Shown here: positions 17,239 to 27,052 of the stretch, piece by piece
How positions within the stretch are numbered: the stretch's first letter is position 1
Layout: each line of letters starts with the position of its first letter
Assembly: GCA_001275005.1 (NCBI GenBank)
Contig: JWZX01003387.1
Span: 1 to 48,998 of the forward strand
Direction: 5' to 3'
From: Chrysochromulina tobinii
Lineage: Eukaryota > Haptophyta > Prymnesiales > Chrysochromulinaceae
Length of the DNA stretch: 48,998 bases
Notes under the pieces: generated by a model
Database searches by the model: none
Told to the model about the DNA's origin: nothing
What the model saw: the letters and a program-made list of their open reading frames with translations, nothing else
Made by a program: the position numbers and the translations under genes

Positions 17239-20112
17239 ATGTCTAGGCTGCGTTCGCCCTTCATTTCTGAAGACGTGGCAGTGCTCACCTACGCTCCTCC
17301 GTTGACCCCAGCCGCGTACGTGCCGGACTCGCCGCCGAATGCTCCGTTGGACGCCATTAACACGCACATGCCAGACTCGCCGCCGAATGCTCGGTTGGAC
17401 GCCCTTAAACAGCTTGCAGCGGCAGCGCCCGACCCATTTCAAGTGGATGAGCTCCGGAGCCCACCATCGCGTGTTGAGGTGCTCCTGCAAGAGACGCCCC
17501 TCAGTAGTCGACGTACTGGTCTCGCATTGGACACTGCAGCGTTAGCCTACTACTGCAATGTGGCGCAGCGTGCGGCTCTACAAAAGTGGCATCAGCTATT
17601 GCAGCTGGAGGCCACCCGCCTTGCACGATTTGACGCCATTACTCACTACCTGCCCCTCCAGATGGTCTGGCACTGCTGGTGGCACCGCTTGCGACGATGG
17701 ATGGCAGCCAGGCTCGCGCGTGAAGCCGCATCGCATCATTTCTGCCAGCGTGTTACGCAGAGCAGTGTGCAGAAGATGATCGGCGCAGCGCTATTCCAAT
17801 GCAAGGTTGAACACGCCCATGCACTCGGTCGGCGTCGAGCGATCTCGGAAGCGCTCGGGACTCTGCGCTTGCGAGTCGTCATATACAAGGTGCACCTGGA
17901 GCGCGTTGAGCGTCGCAACAGCTCCCATTCTCCAACCCTTGGCGCTGTAGTCCTCGTTCGACCCTTACGAGTGTGGAACGATGCTTCCCGGCTCGAGCAG
18001 AGCTGCAGACGCGCGTGCCGCCGCATTGACGTCATCCGTCTCGCAAGGGCATTGTTGGCTCTCCGACTGGCGGCTGCTCTGTGCCTCGATGGCGAGGGCA
18101 CGCAGCCGCGCAGCTTCCGAAATCGACGACTTCTCGTCGTGCTGGATCTCTGGCGTACCCTCTGTGCGAGGCGACACGCGCTCGTCAGCTGTTTTGAGCG
18201 AGCAGCACAACAGAGGAGCCGTCAGTTGCTGGCCCGCTGGCAACGATCCTCGCGGCTCCACAGACTAGCTGGCACTGGCTTCTTCACGCAGCTAGAGCAA
18301 CGTGTGCGACACGCTTGGGAACGGTGGCAACTCAACGGGCTTCTCCTCGAGCAGAAAGCGGCAGCGATGGAGCTCGCGCTCGACGCTTTGAGGGCCGCCT
18401 GGTGTAGCCTATTTTTCCTACGGCTACGCGAAGCCTGTCGCTGCGAGACGGCTCTGGGGATGGCCTGCGCGCATGCGCGGCTGGGCGACCTTCAGATCCG
18501 GATGCGTGATTGGTGTCGCCTCACTGAGACCCGTGCCCAAGTGCAGACTTGTGTCACGCTCGCCAACCTGCACGTCACACGACGCACGCTGACGCAGTGG
18601 CACGTCTCTTCACAGTGCCGGATGGCAAGCCAAGAAGCGCTCGCAGGCCGCGCGGGGCATGCTCTGCAAGCCGTGAAAGCCCACCGAGCGCGTTGGTTTT
18701 GGGAGGTGTGGAAGACGCGATCGGCGGAGCGTTGGGCGGCGATGGCTGGGGCACACAGGTGCTGCAGTTGGCGGCGCTGGCGGGTCGCTTCACAGCTTCG
18801 ATCCGCGCTTGATGAAAGACTGACTCGAGCCATCCTTCTAGTGTCAGCACGGCTGGAAGCGCTGAGGCGCAAGCGGGCGATGCGTCGCTGGCGCGAGGCG
18901 TTGCGGGTGGTGCGGCACGCGATGCTCCGGAACGAAATCCTTCTGGTGCTAGTACCGTTGCGAACGCTGAGACTCAGGTGGGCGTCACGTCGTTGGCACG
19001 AGGCATTGCTGGAGACGCGGCGCGAGAGTCGAGCGTTGCAGCGCTGGACAAAAGCCACCAGGGCTCGACTTACTCAGAAGGCGAATCACATCCGCGCTCG
19101 AGCGGAGCACCTGCGTGGTGCTTGGATCACGTGGCACTGCGCGCATCTTGCCATCGAACTCGAGCGCACCGCTGCGATTGCACGCTCACGCCGTCACATT
19201 ACATTTGGACTCTTGCGTGGGCGTCAACGCGCGCTGCGTTGTTTGTTGCACTGGTCCACGCGTGTTAGGCGAGGACAGCAATGGACTGCCTTGCTTCGCG
19301 CCCTTTCGTCGCGGGCGGCCATCCGTCGAGCAATTGCTTGCTGGCGTGCGCCCCATTTCAATGACATCCTGCATTGCAGAGCAGCTGTGCACCATCAGCT
19401 CTCTCGGATTCTCATTCGTTGGGCACGTGCGCCACGTTTGAAATACAGCCTGCAGTGCAGAGCAGCTGTGCATCATCAGCTCTCTCGGACTCTCATTCGT
19501 TGGGTACGCTGGTGGTGGTGGCACTTTCAGTTGCCTAGAAAAGTGGCGTCGCGTGGCGAGATGGGTCGCAGTTGGGAGGTCTGGAAAGATCGAGTCCTCG
19601 ATGCAAAGCGGGCGGCCGCTGCGTACTTTGCCGAGGCCGTCCGGTGGCACGCAATCTTTGCTAAGACACGCACGATGCTTCAGCTCATGCGCCATCGCCT
19701 GTTGCGATCAGCTCGTCGGACGGTCGCTAATACTCAACGTGCCCTACTTCGTCGTGCCATGCTGATCGACTGCCTTAGAAAATGGCGTCGCTCGGTGGCG
19801 TGGCGCGTCAGCTACTCGGTGTGGAAGGTGTGGGAGCCTCTCAAAAGATTGCGACGTTGGAATGCAACGGCGCGCCGGCCGCGCTCCATTGCAAGCCTCG
19901 GCCGACGAGCAGCCGTGCTGGCCTGGCGCCGGCGATTGGGCCAAGCATTCAAGGCCTGGCGCCAGTTCTTCATGCTCCCGGCGCGTTACGATCGGATCCT
20001 GGCGGCGGGGCTACGGCACGGTGAGCTCGGCAAGCGCGCTGCGCGGCCATTGAGCAGCAGCACCACCAACCGGCGTCCCCCTTTCGTTGTATCGGTGCGT
20101 GCCGCACACTGA
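17239..20112 (+). CDS. Sfi1-like centrin-binding repeat protein
   Basis: A 957-residue, Trp/Arg-rich, almost wholly helical protein with an ATG start. From about residue 115 it carries many short repeats centred on Leu-x-x-W-R/K: LRRWMAARLA, LLARWQRSSR, AWERWQLNG, MRRWREALRV, LRKWRRSVAW, AFKAWRQFFM. This matches the Sfi1 repeat that binds centrin along a rod in basal bodies, centrosomes and spindle poles. I count well over fifteen such motifs by eye. The first 90 residues are unrelated and Pro-rich, with a small internal repeat (PDSPPNAPLDAI, then PDSPPNARLDAL). One repeat pair at 19369-19509 is a recent 81-nt tandem duplication. Confidence 0.75.
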   Translation: MSRLRSPFISEDVAVLTYAPPLTPAAYVPDSPPNAPLDAINTHMPDSPPNARLDALKQLAAAAPDPFQVDELRSPPSRVEVLLQETPLSSRRTGLALDTAALAYYCNVAQRAALQKWHQLLQLEATRLARFDAITHYLPLQMVWHCWWHRLRRWMAARLAREAASHHFCQRVTQSSVQKMIGAALFQCKVEHAHALGRRRAISEALGTLRLRVVIYKVHLERVERRNSSHSPTLGAVVLVRPLRVWNDASRLEQSCRRACRRIDVIRLARALLALRLAAALCLDGEGTQPRSFRNRRLLVVLDLWRTLCARRHALVSCFERAAQQRSRQLLARWQRSSRLHRLAGTGFFTQLEQRVRHAWERWQLNGLLLEQKAAAMELALDALRAAWCSLFFLRLREACRCETALGMACAHARLGDLQIRMRDWCRLTETRAQVQTCVTLANLHVTRRTLTQWHVSSQCRMASQEALAGRAGHALQAVKAHRARWFWEVWKTRSAERWAAMAGAHRCCSWRRWRVASQLRSALDERLTRAILLVSARLEALRRKRAMRRWREALRVVRHAMLRNEILLVLVPLRTLRLRWASRRWHEALLETRRESRALQRWTKATRARLTQKANHIRARAEHLRGAWITWHCAHLAIELERTAAIARSRRHITFGLLRGRQRALRCLLHWSTRVRRGQQWTALLRALSSRAAIRRAIACWRAPHFNDILHCRAAVHHQLSRILIRWARAPRLKYSLQCRAAVHHQLSRTLIRWVRWWWWHFQLPRKVASRGEMGRSWEVWKDRVLDAKRAAAAYFAEAVRWHAIFAKTRTMLQLMRHRLLRSARRTVANTQRALLRRAMLIDCLRKWRRSVAWRVSYSVWKVWEPLKRLRRWNATARRPRSIASLGRRAAVLAWRRRLGQAFKAWRQFFMLPARYDRILAAGLRHGELGKRAARPLSSSTTNRRPPFVVSVRAAH
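19369..19509. repeat. 81-nt (27-codon) tandem duplication in the Sfi1-like gene
   Basis: Two copies with period 81 nt encode CRAAVHHQLSRILIRWAR and CRAAVHHQLSRTLIRWVR. The first 60 bases differ at only a few positions. The frame is kept and one centrin-binding-type motif is added. Confidence 0.9.
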
Positions 20113-20479
20113 ATGGGATCAAATACCATGGTAGGGATCCCTTGGGTCTTGGCCGAGACTCAGTACGGGACGCGGGACGGCGACAAAAACCTTCAGGGAC
20201 CTGCAATAGGCACGAATGTGAGCAGTCGGACCAGTGTGACGCCATTATAATCGAGTGACGTGAAACCGTCAATAATCAAAGTACCGGGTAGTACCAATCA
20301 AGGTACTGTACTGTACAGAACAAATTCGAAAAAAGTTTGAACTCTGAACTCTCGTGAGCTGAATAACGCAACCGCGAGTGTCCGCGACGAAGACCCGCCG
20401 TGTGCCAAGCCAACCCTATCGCCGTCTCCCACTTGTGAGTCTTCTGGGCTAAGGATCCGTGGCACTGGCTACAACCTAC
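20113..20479. other. Intergenic / 5' region of the filamin-repeat gene
   Basis: AT-richer than its surroundings, with short GTACC/GGTAC repeats at about 20280-20320 (gtaccgggtagtacc, ggtactgtactgtac). No coding region recognised. Confidence 0.4.
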
Positions 20480-23400
20480 ATGCCCAATCGAAAACGTATC
20501 GCTGTGATCGCTGCGGAAGAAAACCCTGATGCTAGCGACATACGAGAGCTACCGACGCCAGCACCACTCCCTCCTCCAGTACCAAAAACAAGTTTGCAGC
20601 ACTGCCGTGTGCGTGGAGACGGGATCACGCATGCTATCTGTGGCGAGCCTGCCTTTTTCACGATCGAAGCTTTTGATGAGAATGGCAAGCGCCGCTCCGA
20701 AAACGATGACCACTTCTTTGTTGCCATCCGAGCCAGCGGTACACGAGTGCGAGCACGCCTCACCTCGGTTGGTAATGGAGAATACGAAGTACGCTATTTA
20801 CCAACAGTCTCGGGTGTGTACTCGCTTGCTATTTCGTTGCTTGGAGAAGCAATGGTCGGGAGCCCATTCCGCTGCAACGTAACCACTGTGACGCCCTATG
20901 CGCCCAACTGCAGCGTGTCTGGCGCGGCGCTCCACAAGGTAATTGCGCGACAGCAGCATCACTTCGAAGTGCGATTCCGGGACGTGCATAACCGTGTTTC
21001 CCACAGTGAGGAACTTGACGTGTATGTCGAGAAGGTACCCGACGACGCTTGGGTCGACGAGGTAGCTGCTAACATAGCGTCCAAGACAAGTAACGGCAAG
21101 GACAAGGACAAGGAAGCCCGACGTCCACCTTCAGCTTCGCCGGACAAAGCCGCAGCTTCGCCGGACAAAAAGATGCCGGACAAAGGTCGGCAGACGCCGT
21201 CACCTCGCTCTTCGTTTGCAGGACCTTCGTCTACGCCTGCGCTCTCAGTGCCGCCTCTGATCGCTCAGGGGGTCGGATGCGTGGTGACGTCGTCACAGCC
21301 TCTGATCGTGAGGGAAAGTGCGGCGCTCGATAGCGCACGGATAGGTCAGCTCAAGCCGGGCCGCAGGGTTGTCGTCGTGGACTTACAAGACGATGGCGCG
21401 CGCGCGCTCGTGGCCTTGGAATCAGACGAGCCGACCCACCGAGCCGAGATGAGTGGGCAGACGTCGCAACAGGAGCTTTGGCGTGAAATCTTCTTAGAGC
21501 GCCCCTCTTGGTGGGATGAAGAGCATCATGTCACGAGGTCTCCGCCGAAGTCTCCGCCGAAGTCTCCGCCGCTTCTTGAGCAGAAGTTTCCGCGGCAAGG
21601 CATTCTTGGGTGGATCACAATCAAAAAGGATGGTAAGAGCCTTGTCATGAAGGGGTCACAACTGGAAGCCGGAGACCGGCAGTTATACCTGCGCGCGTGG
21701 GCGCGCCGAGTAGCTGTTGATAAGAGCTTGGAGAAGCCAAAAGGCACCGCTGCTCAGGACCGTACGCTCAGGAGGACAAAGGACTTTCTCCCGCAGGCGA
21801 ATCGGAACGCATCCAGCGTGTTTCAGAATGAGCTGTCCTCAGATCCGAGTGGTATTGGCTTTGCTTTTGGTGGCATAGAGCCTGGCCGCCTCCACGCGCA
21901 TGGTCGGCCTGTCGACACGCACAAAGCCTACTTTTCGATTGCGATGTGTGGAAAGTACTACCTCCACGTGGGCCTGCGTCGCCAGGGTGTTTCGCTGCCC
22001 GACTCCCCTTTCAGACTCGAGGTCATCCCTGGCCCAGCGCATCCACTGGCGACAACGGTGCCCAAAGAGGCACTCCCCTTGCGAGGCGTAGTCGGGTTTG
22101 ACACTGGAAAGGGCCAAGGCTGCTGCTTCGTCCTACAGACACGTGACAAGATGGGCAACGCGTGCCGCTTAGGTGGCGCCATACTTGAAGGCTCGTCATC
22201 ACATAACAGCGTTCACGTCACATGCAAGGATCTAGGGGATGGCACGTTTTCCATCTCGTTCTTATCGACGCTTGGGGGAAGCTTTGACGTCAGCGTCACC
22301 ATTGACGGCGGCCCCATTTGTGGCATGCCTGCGACACTTAAGATGGTCGCGGACATGCCCGACATCTCCAGAACAGATGTGCTCGGCACTGGACTCTCCA
22401 AGACGCAGGCTGGCCAACCGACGTGGATTGGGTTTGTGCTCAAGGACATACATTCAAATGTGTGTCAGGCGCCAAGCTCCTTCAGATTTGGTATGACAAG
22501 GATATCCGTTGCTGCAGTGGAGCTCAAAAACAAGTGGAAGACGGCGCAGTCGGACCCGTACAAAGGCGGATGGAATGGCGATCAGTTCGAGATGCACTAC
22601 ACACCAACACAAGCTGGCGAGCTCGAGTTGTTCCTGTGGCTCAGCGACACTAATCGACCGGATCACCGCGAGCTCTTCCCAAACTCGCCGTTCAAGATTG
22701 TGTGCGTTGCTGGCAAATCGCATGCTGACGGCTCTTTTATCGATGGCTTTTCCAAGCTCGACACCATGGTCGACAAAATGGGCAAGAAGATGAGCGCGCC
22801 GCCTGGCATTCGGGGTGGCGGGGCGGACAACCTGGTCTTTGCGGGTGAGACCATCCTGATCAAGCCGAGCATCACCGACAAGTTTGGTAATTTCACCGCT
22901 GCCGCGGAGGGGATGCTTGTAATCACGATGGTCGGGCCAATGGGAGAGCCCTTGAGCTTGAAGCCGTCGACGTACGTGAAGGCTGGGCTTACAACGTACG
23001 AGTCGAGGTACACGCCTACGATTAAGGGCGAGTACGCCGTGCAGGTTACCCTGGAGGGCGCTCAAATAAATGGCTCGCCAGTGCACTTCACCGTTGATGC
23101 TACGTCACCGGACGCAGCGAAGAGCCACTACGTTCTGCCTCCGCAGCCTTGGTACTCGCAGACACCCTACGAGATCATCCTTCACACGGCAGATAAGTAC
23201 GGCAACGCATGCTCTCGAGGAGGAGGATCTGTGGCGGGTCGGCTACAATCAGCGACACTACCTTCAGGACAGGACTCAAACTTGATGGTCACTGATCGCG
23301 ACGACGGTACGTACGTGCTGCACGTGAACATGAATGGTTCGTGCGATATAAAGACTATCATCACTGTCGCAAATGCGGATGGGCCCAGTGAGATGCCGCC

Positions 23401-23839
23401 GATCCCAATGGCGTTCTTGAGCCTGAAGACAGCCATGGCGAAGCTTGAGCGCCAGGCGCGTGAGAAGGCCGATGCTGCTCCATCGTCAGCGCCCAAGGCG
23501 ACATTGGCCGAGGCGTCCAAGGCGACATCATCGACATCATCTTCAGCAGCAGCAGCTGAGGCGACTATGCCGGCGGCGGGTAGTCCGGCTGCCGACTCGA
23601 GTTACAGCGCGAGTATGGCAGCGGCAGCGAAGGGCACCAAGAAAGAAAAGGAGAAGGTCAAGGGCTTAAAGGCAGCAGCCAACGAGATGCTTCAGGCGAT
23701 GGGTACACGCGATGAGCGTCGACAGAAGTTAGTCGCCAAGGAAGAAGCCTTCCAAATGGCTGCAGAGGGCTTCAAGGAAGCAGGGGCCGCTAGGGCCGCC
23801 ACCAAGGGTGACGCATCTTTCAAGTCCAAGGACAAATAG
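20480..23839 (+). CDS. Filamin/ABP280-repeat protein with a nested SH3b-like insert
   Basis: A 1119-residue, single-exon protein; the first ATG is 20480 (the frame also reads from a GTG at 20459). Filamin-type Ig repeats: repeat 1 about 40-140 (FFTIEAFDENGKRR, then GEYEVRYLPTVSGVYSLAIS and GSPFRC); repeat 2 opening at about 144-195 and closing at about 485-525 (GKYYLHVGLRRQG, LPDSPFRLEVIPG); repeat 3 about 528-623; repeat 4 about 632-748; repeat 5 about 785-876 (SITDKFGNFTAAAEG, GSPVHFTVDA); repeat 6 about 880-985 (LHTADKYGNACSRGG). A bacterial-SH3-like segment lies inside repeat 2 at about 262-390 (QPLIVRESAALDSARIGQLK, then GRRVVVVD and GWITIKKDG). The tail is Ala/Lys-rich. No calponin-homology actin-binding domain is seen, so an extracellular or cytoskeletal scaffold role cannot be settled. 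Confidence 0.85.
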   Translation: MPNRKRIAVIAAEENPDASDIRELPTPAPLPPPVPKTSLQHCRVRGDGITHAICGEPAFFTIEAFDENGKRRSENDDHFFVAIRASGTRVRARLTSVGNGEYEVRYLPTVSGVYSLAISLLGEAMVGSPFRCNVTTVTPYAPNCSVSGAALHKVIARQQHHFEVRFRDVHNRVSHSEELDVYVEKVPDDAWVDEVAANIASKTSNGKDKDKEARRPPSASPDKAAASPDKKMPDKGRQTPSPRSSFAGPSSTPALSVPPLIAQGVGCVVTSSQPLIVRESAALDSARIGQLKPGRRVVVVDLQDDGARALVALESDEPTHRAEMSGQTSQQELWREIFLERPSWWDEEHHVTRSPPKSPPKSPPLLEQKFPRQGILGWITIKKDGKSLVMKGSQLEAGDRQLYLRAWARRVAVDKSLEKPKGTAAQDRTLRRTKDFLPQANRNASSVFQNELSSDPSGIGFAFGGIEPGRLHAHGRPVDTHKAYFSIAMCGKYYLHVGLRRQGVSLPDSPFRLEVIPGPAHPLATTVPKEALPLRGVVGFDTGKGQGCCFVLQTRDKMGNACRLGGAILEGSSSHNSVHVTCKDLGDGTFSISFLSTLGGSFDVSVTIDGGPICGMPATLKMVADMPDISRTDVLGTGLSKTQAGQPTWIGFVLKDIHSNVCQAPSSFRFGMTRISVAAVELKNKWKTAQSDPYKGGWNGDQFEMHYTPTQAGELELFLWLSDTNRPDHRELFPNSPFKIVCVAGKSHADGSFIDGFSKLDTMVDKMGKKMSAPPGIRGGGADNLVFAGETILIKPSITDKFGNFTAAAEGMLVITMVGPMGEPLSLKPSTYVKAGLTTYESRYTPTIKGEYAVQVTLEGAQINGSPVHFTVDATSPDAAKSHYVLPPQPWYSQTPYEIILHTADKYGNACSRGGGSVAGRLQSATLPSGQDSNLMVTDRDDGTYVLHVNMNGSCDIKTIITVANADGPSEMPPIPMAFLSLKTAMAKLERQAREKADAAPSSAPKATLAEASKATSSTSSSAAAAEATMPAAGSPAADSSYSASMAAAAKGTKKEKEKVKGLKAAANEMLQAMGTRDERRQKLVAKEEAFQMAAEGFKEAGAARAATKGDASFKSKDK

Positions 23840-24766
23840 CAGCGCCATCGAATCCAGACTGGACAGAGTCGTTTCAAGATTGATCGCCGCTCTCTCGAGC
23901 CCCATATACCACTTGCCAGATACCCGATTGAATCAGTGGTGGGGATATGCTGAATTGCTGTGTGAATCGTTCGAGCGAATTCGCGTACACTGCAATTTGC
24001 ATCCCGCAGATCTTATGCGATGGTAGCTCCGCTCCGGTACCCGGGCGCGCCGTACAGACCTGGAACAGTTAAGGTAGTCCGCTCGCACTCATTAGTGTAA
24101 CTTTGGAAATCAGCCCTACATAAATCAATGACGCCCAAGGCCCACGGGGCGGGGGAGGACAATGGGGCCCCCGGGGCGGGGGAGGGTGGGGAAAGAATGG
24201 ACAACGGTGGAGCCAAACAGTGGGGGGCACTTCCCGCGCTTGCTTTTTTAGGCGAAATTAGGGTTTGGGGCTGGTTTGTGAACTCTAGAGTATGGGATTT
24301 CCACGTTCGATTCTGAAAGTTTTGAGCTAGAACTCAATGGGACGGAATTGGGAGTGCGTGGGACACCTCTGGCTTGAGTTTCGTCCAGATCCCTTCAGTG
24401 ATTTTGGAGATCAGGTTTCGCCCCTTGCACACCATAAGCGGACTACCTTAATAGTAAGTAAATACGAATGACGCTTCCTCGACGTGGGATGCGACGCCGG
24501 AATCGCCCAGGCCCCGGCCGAGTCAACTAGCTCAGACGTCACCGTCAGAGTGACCGGTCCTAACTTTTAACAGCTTACGCTGCACTTACTCACTGTATAC
24601 CATGCCGCACGGTCCGGTGTGCCTAGCTGCCTAGCATGTGGATGTGCCACCCTTCCACCCGCGCACCCCTGCGCTGCGGCCCTGGGCGGGGTGGCCGGCG
24701 GGCGGACATTACTCGACTCCCTATCGGTATATCGCGGACTCCCCAACACGTGACCCCGCCGTCGGT
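23840..24766. other. Convergent intergenic region containing a MITE-like element
   Basis: Nearly 930 bases between the filamin gene (+) and the hydroxylase gene (-). Most of its middle is the inverted-repeat element at 24069-24451. The flanks hold no gene I can support. Confidence 0.5.
24069..24451. mobile_element. Candidate MITE with 15-bp terminal inverted repeats ending in TTAA
   Basis: TTAAGGTAGTCCGCT at 24069-24083 is the exact reverse complement of AGCGGACTACCTTAA at 24437-24451, bounding 383 bp. Both ends are TTAA, which fits a palindromic TTAA target duplication as made by piggyBac-type transposases. The interior has no ORF and includes a G-rich direct repeat (CGGGGCGGGGGAGG at 24145 and 24172, period 27) and a more AT-rich right half. 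Subterminal ACTTTGGAAATCAG and ATTTTGGAGATCAG are alike. A non-autonomous element is inferred; no other copy is in the window. Confidence 0.55.
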
Positions 24767-26536
24767 CTAGTGTCCTCGTTGGGTCGTTGTCTCGTACGTG
24801 CCGCAGTGAACCACCCCCAGGTACCGTTCGCGCTGCTCCTGACTCTGGAGCGCTGCCAGCCGCTGCTCATCCGTCTGCAGCCCCGGATGCCACATGTCGA
24901 CGATCAGCACCAGCCTTGCGGCCTCTGTCTCGTTGTGCACCGCATGCTCAAATGAGTCGTCAAAGAGGAGGATCTTGCCTTCCTGCCAGCGGCGCGTCTC
25001 GCCGCCAACGACAATCTCGCAGTCACCCTCAGGGACGACGATCCCAAGATGCGCCCGTAGCCGAGCATTCGTTGGGCCGCAGTGCGCCGCAAGCCGCGTG
25101 TGCGGGCGCAGCAGCGAAAAGTACGCTGATCCGACCGAGCATGATGTGCAATCGCGTCGGAAGCCAGCACCGAGGAGAGCGCTGTTCTCGAGAAGGCCAA
25201 AGCCGCCCAGGAGAGCGCTCGTGTGCGGTGCTCGCTCGGCGTTGGCGAGGTTGCGCATGCCGTTGTAGTACAGGCCCACGTCGCACCAGTCGCCATAGGC
25301 AAGGGCCTTGGAAGAGTACGAGCGAAACTGGGATTGCTCGAGCTGCTCGGCGTCCTGGCGCAGCAGCGTGAGCGCCTCTGCCTGGATGGTGGCAAACTCT
25401 CGCTCCAAGGTGCGGCACGCTGCAAAGCGCTCCGGGTTGTGCCATGCGACCGCGCTCAAGTTGCCTATGAGGATCTCCGGTCGTTGCTCGGGCATCGCCC
25501 ACACGCCTGCCGCCACTGCATGGTGCCACACCTCGGCCGCTGCCGCACGGCCAGCGGCGTGGGAGGTGCGCGCGCCATCCCAATGAACGGGATCGGGATC
25601 CCGTTCAGCCGCACGGCCCCACAGAAGGAAGATTCGGGCCGAGGGCTCGAGACTCGCAGAGCGAGCGAAATGCACTTGCGAGTCAGCCCGCGCGGGCCCC
25701 TCTCCTCGCTCGGGGTTGGCGGCAAGCTCAATGGCTAGCCCGACGTTGAGCTCAATGCTCGCCTCAGCCCGATTGACACCGTCATCACCATACGCTGCCA
25801 GAGGTACGTTGGGCCGCCGCTGCTGTAAGAAGTCGTGGAGCCGCAGATCGTTGCGGTCAAGCAGGCAGTCGGCTGGTGGCGCGTCTTGCGCTTCAGATGC
25901 ACGAAACGCCGCACACTCTGACATGCACTCGCGCAAGCACGCGAGCGTCTGTCTGGCCACCACCCATGAGTCGAGCACCGGCTCAAGCAAAGGCGCAGCA
26001 GGTGCACCGTGCTCTGAACCGTGTGCGTTCTCCGTCTTCTTCTTCTTCTTCTTCTCCACCTCCTCGGCCTCACGCATGCGCGCTGCCTCTTGAAGCCACT
26101 CAGAGAACACGGCGGAACGAGCCTGTAGCGAAGTTGGGTCAGCTGCGGCTAACGCCTTCCATGCAGAGGAGCGCACCTCCGCGTCTGGATCCGCGGTGTC
26201 TTGCATGAACGCCGGCAAGGAGCCAAAGAGCGATTGAAGTCTCGTCGAAGCTTGTTCTGCGTCTGTTCTCCACTCGGGTACGTCGAGAGCGTGCATCAAT
26301 GGGACGGAAACCAACATGTCGGTGAATAGTTGCAACTCGATGAGCGCCTTTGCACGCAAGCTCCAAGCCGTTTGGGAATCCGGACACAGCAAGATCGCGG
26401 CCGTGGCTGCCGCCAATGCCTCCTCGGCGTCGCCCGCTGAGAGAGCGGCCAAGGCCGCGCGGCAGACGAGAACAACCTGCAGTGCGGTGATGGTTTTGTG
26501 GGTGGCAAGTGCAGCGAGTAGGAAGGAGTCCGACAT
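24767..26536 (-). CDS. TPR plus aspartyl/asparaginyl beta-hydroxylase-domain protein
   Basis: A Fe(II)/2-oxoglutarate dioxygenase of the ASPH type, 589 residues from the ATG at 26536. N-terminal helices about 20-65 look like a TPR pair (GDAEEALAAATAAILLCPDS). The catalytic domain is at about 400-550. HCGPTNARLRAHLG carries the first iron ligand His485 and Arg494; FDDSFEHAV carries the second ligand His531, with Arg541 ten residues later for 2-oxoglutarate. The 46-residue spacing of the two histidines equals that of animal ASPH, which hydroxylates Asp/Asn in EGF-like domains in the ER. No signal peptide or membrane anchor is seen, so location and substrate may differ. A Lys run near residue 165 is low complexity. 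Confidence 0.88.
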   Translation of the reverse strand: MSDSFLLAALATHKTITALQVVLVCRAALAALSAGDAEEALAAATAAILLCPDSQTAWSLRAKALIELQLFTDMLVSVPLMHALDVPEWRTDAEQASTRLQSLFGSLPAFMQDTADPDAEVRSSAWKALAAADPTSLQARSAVFSEWLQEAARMREAEEVEKKKKKKTENAHGSEHGAPAAPLLEPVLDSWVVARQTLACLRECMSECAAFRASEAQDAPPADCLLDRNDLRLHDFLQQRRPNVPLAAYGDDGVNRAEASIELNVGLAIELAANPERGEGPARADSQVHFARSASLEPSARIFLLWGRAAERDPDPVHWDGARTSHAAGRAAAAEVWHHAVAAGVWAMPEQRPEILIGNLSAVAWHNPERFAACRTLEREFATIQAEALTLLRQDAEQLEQSQFRSYSSKALAYGDWCDVGLYYNGMRNLANAERAPHTSALLGGFGLLENSALLGAGFRRDCTSCSVGSAYFSLLRPHTRLAAHCGPTNARLRAHLGIVVPEGDCEIVVGGETRRWQEGKILLFDDSFEHAVHNETEAARLVLIVDMWHPGLQTDEQRLAALQSQEQRERYLGVVHCGTYETTTQRGH

Positions 26537-27052
26537 CACAATTGTCCTCGCCCCCTGCTCCTAACGTTCGGAGGTTTCATTTCGGACCCTTCCGGGAGAA
26601 TTTCATATAAACACCGATCTTATTTCCGAAACCAGCGGACATGAACAGGTGTGCCCTCAAGACGTGAGGCTTGGGATGGCAGCACGTCTGAGACAATTTG
26701 CCGAGTGCCCAGGCTGGCGCGCACCGTGGATGTCTACCGCCAACAGATAGCCTACAGAGACTCCATAGTCCATACAACTGTTCCGACCACGCCAGCGGCG
26801 ACCGGTCCGTGTCCGGCCATGGTGTCCGGCGGGCCGTCATTACGAGTCATGGTCCGGTGCGCGGCGTGCGGCGACCGAATAGCGAATTTGTCATTTGACT
26901 GTGTAAAGACGTCTAAACTACTTGTATTTCACACAAATGATCTATACCTGCGCATAAAAAGTGCCTCCGGAATTCCGGGTATACATCGAGCCGAGCGAGC
27001 AGGCTCGCCTCTTGCCCTTGCGGACTGCGGACAACGCCGGACTCTCGTCGCC
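26537..27052. other. Intergenic region
   Basis: Lies between two minus-strand genes, as promoter side of the hydroxylase gene and 3' side of the DHHC gene. I see no gene or notable repeat. Confidence 0.4.
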
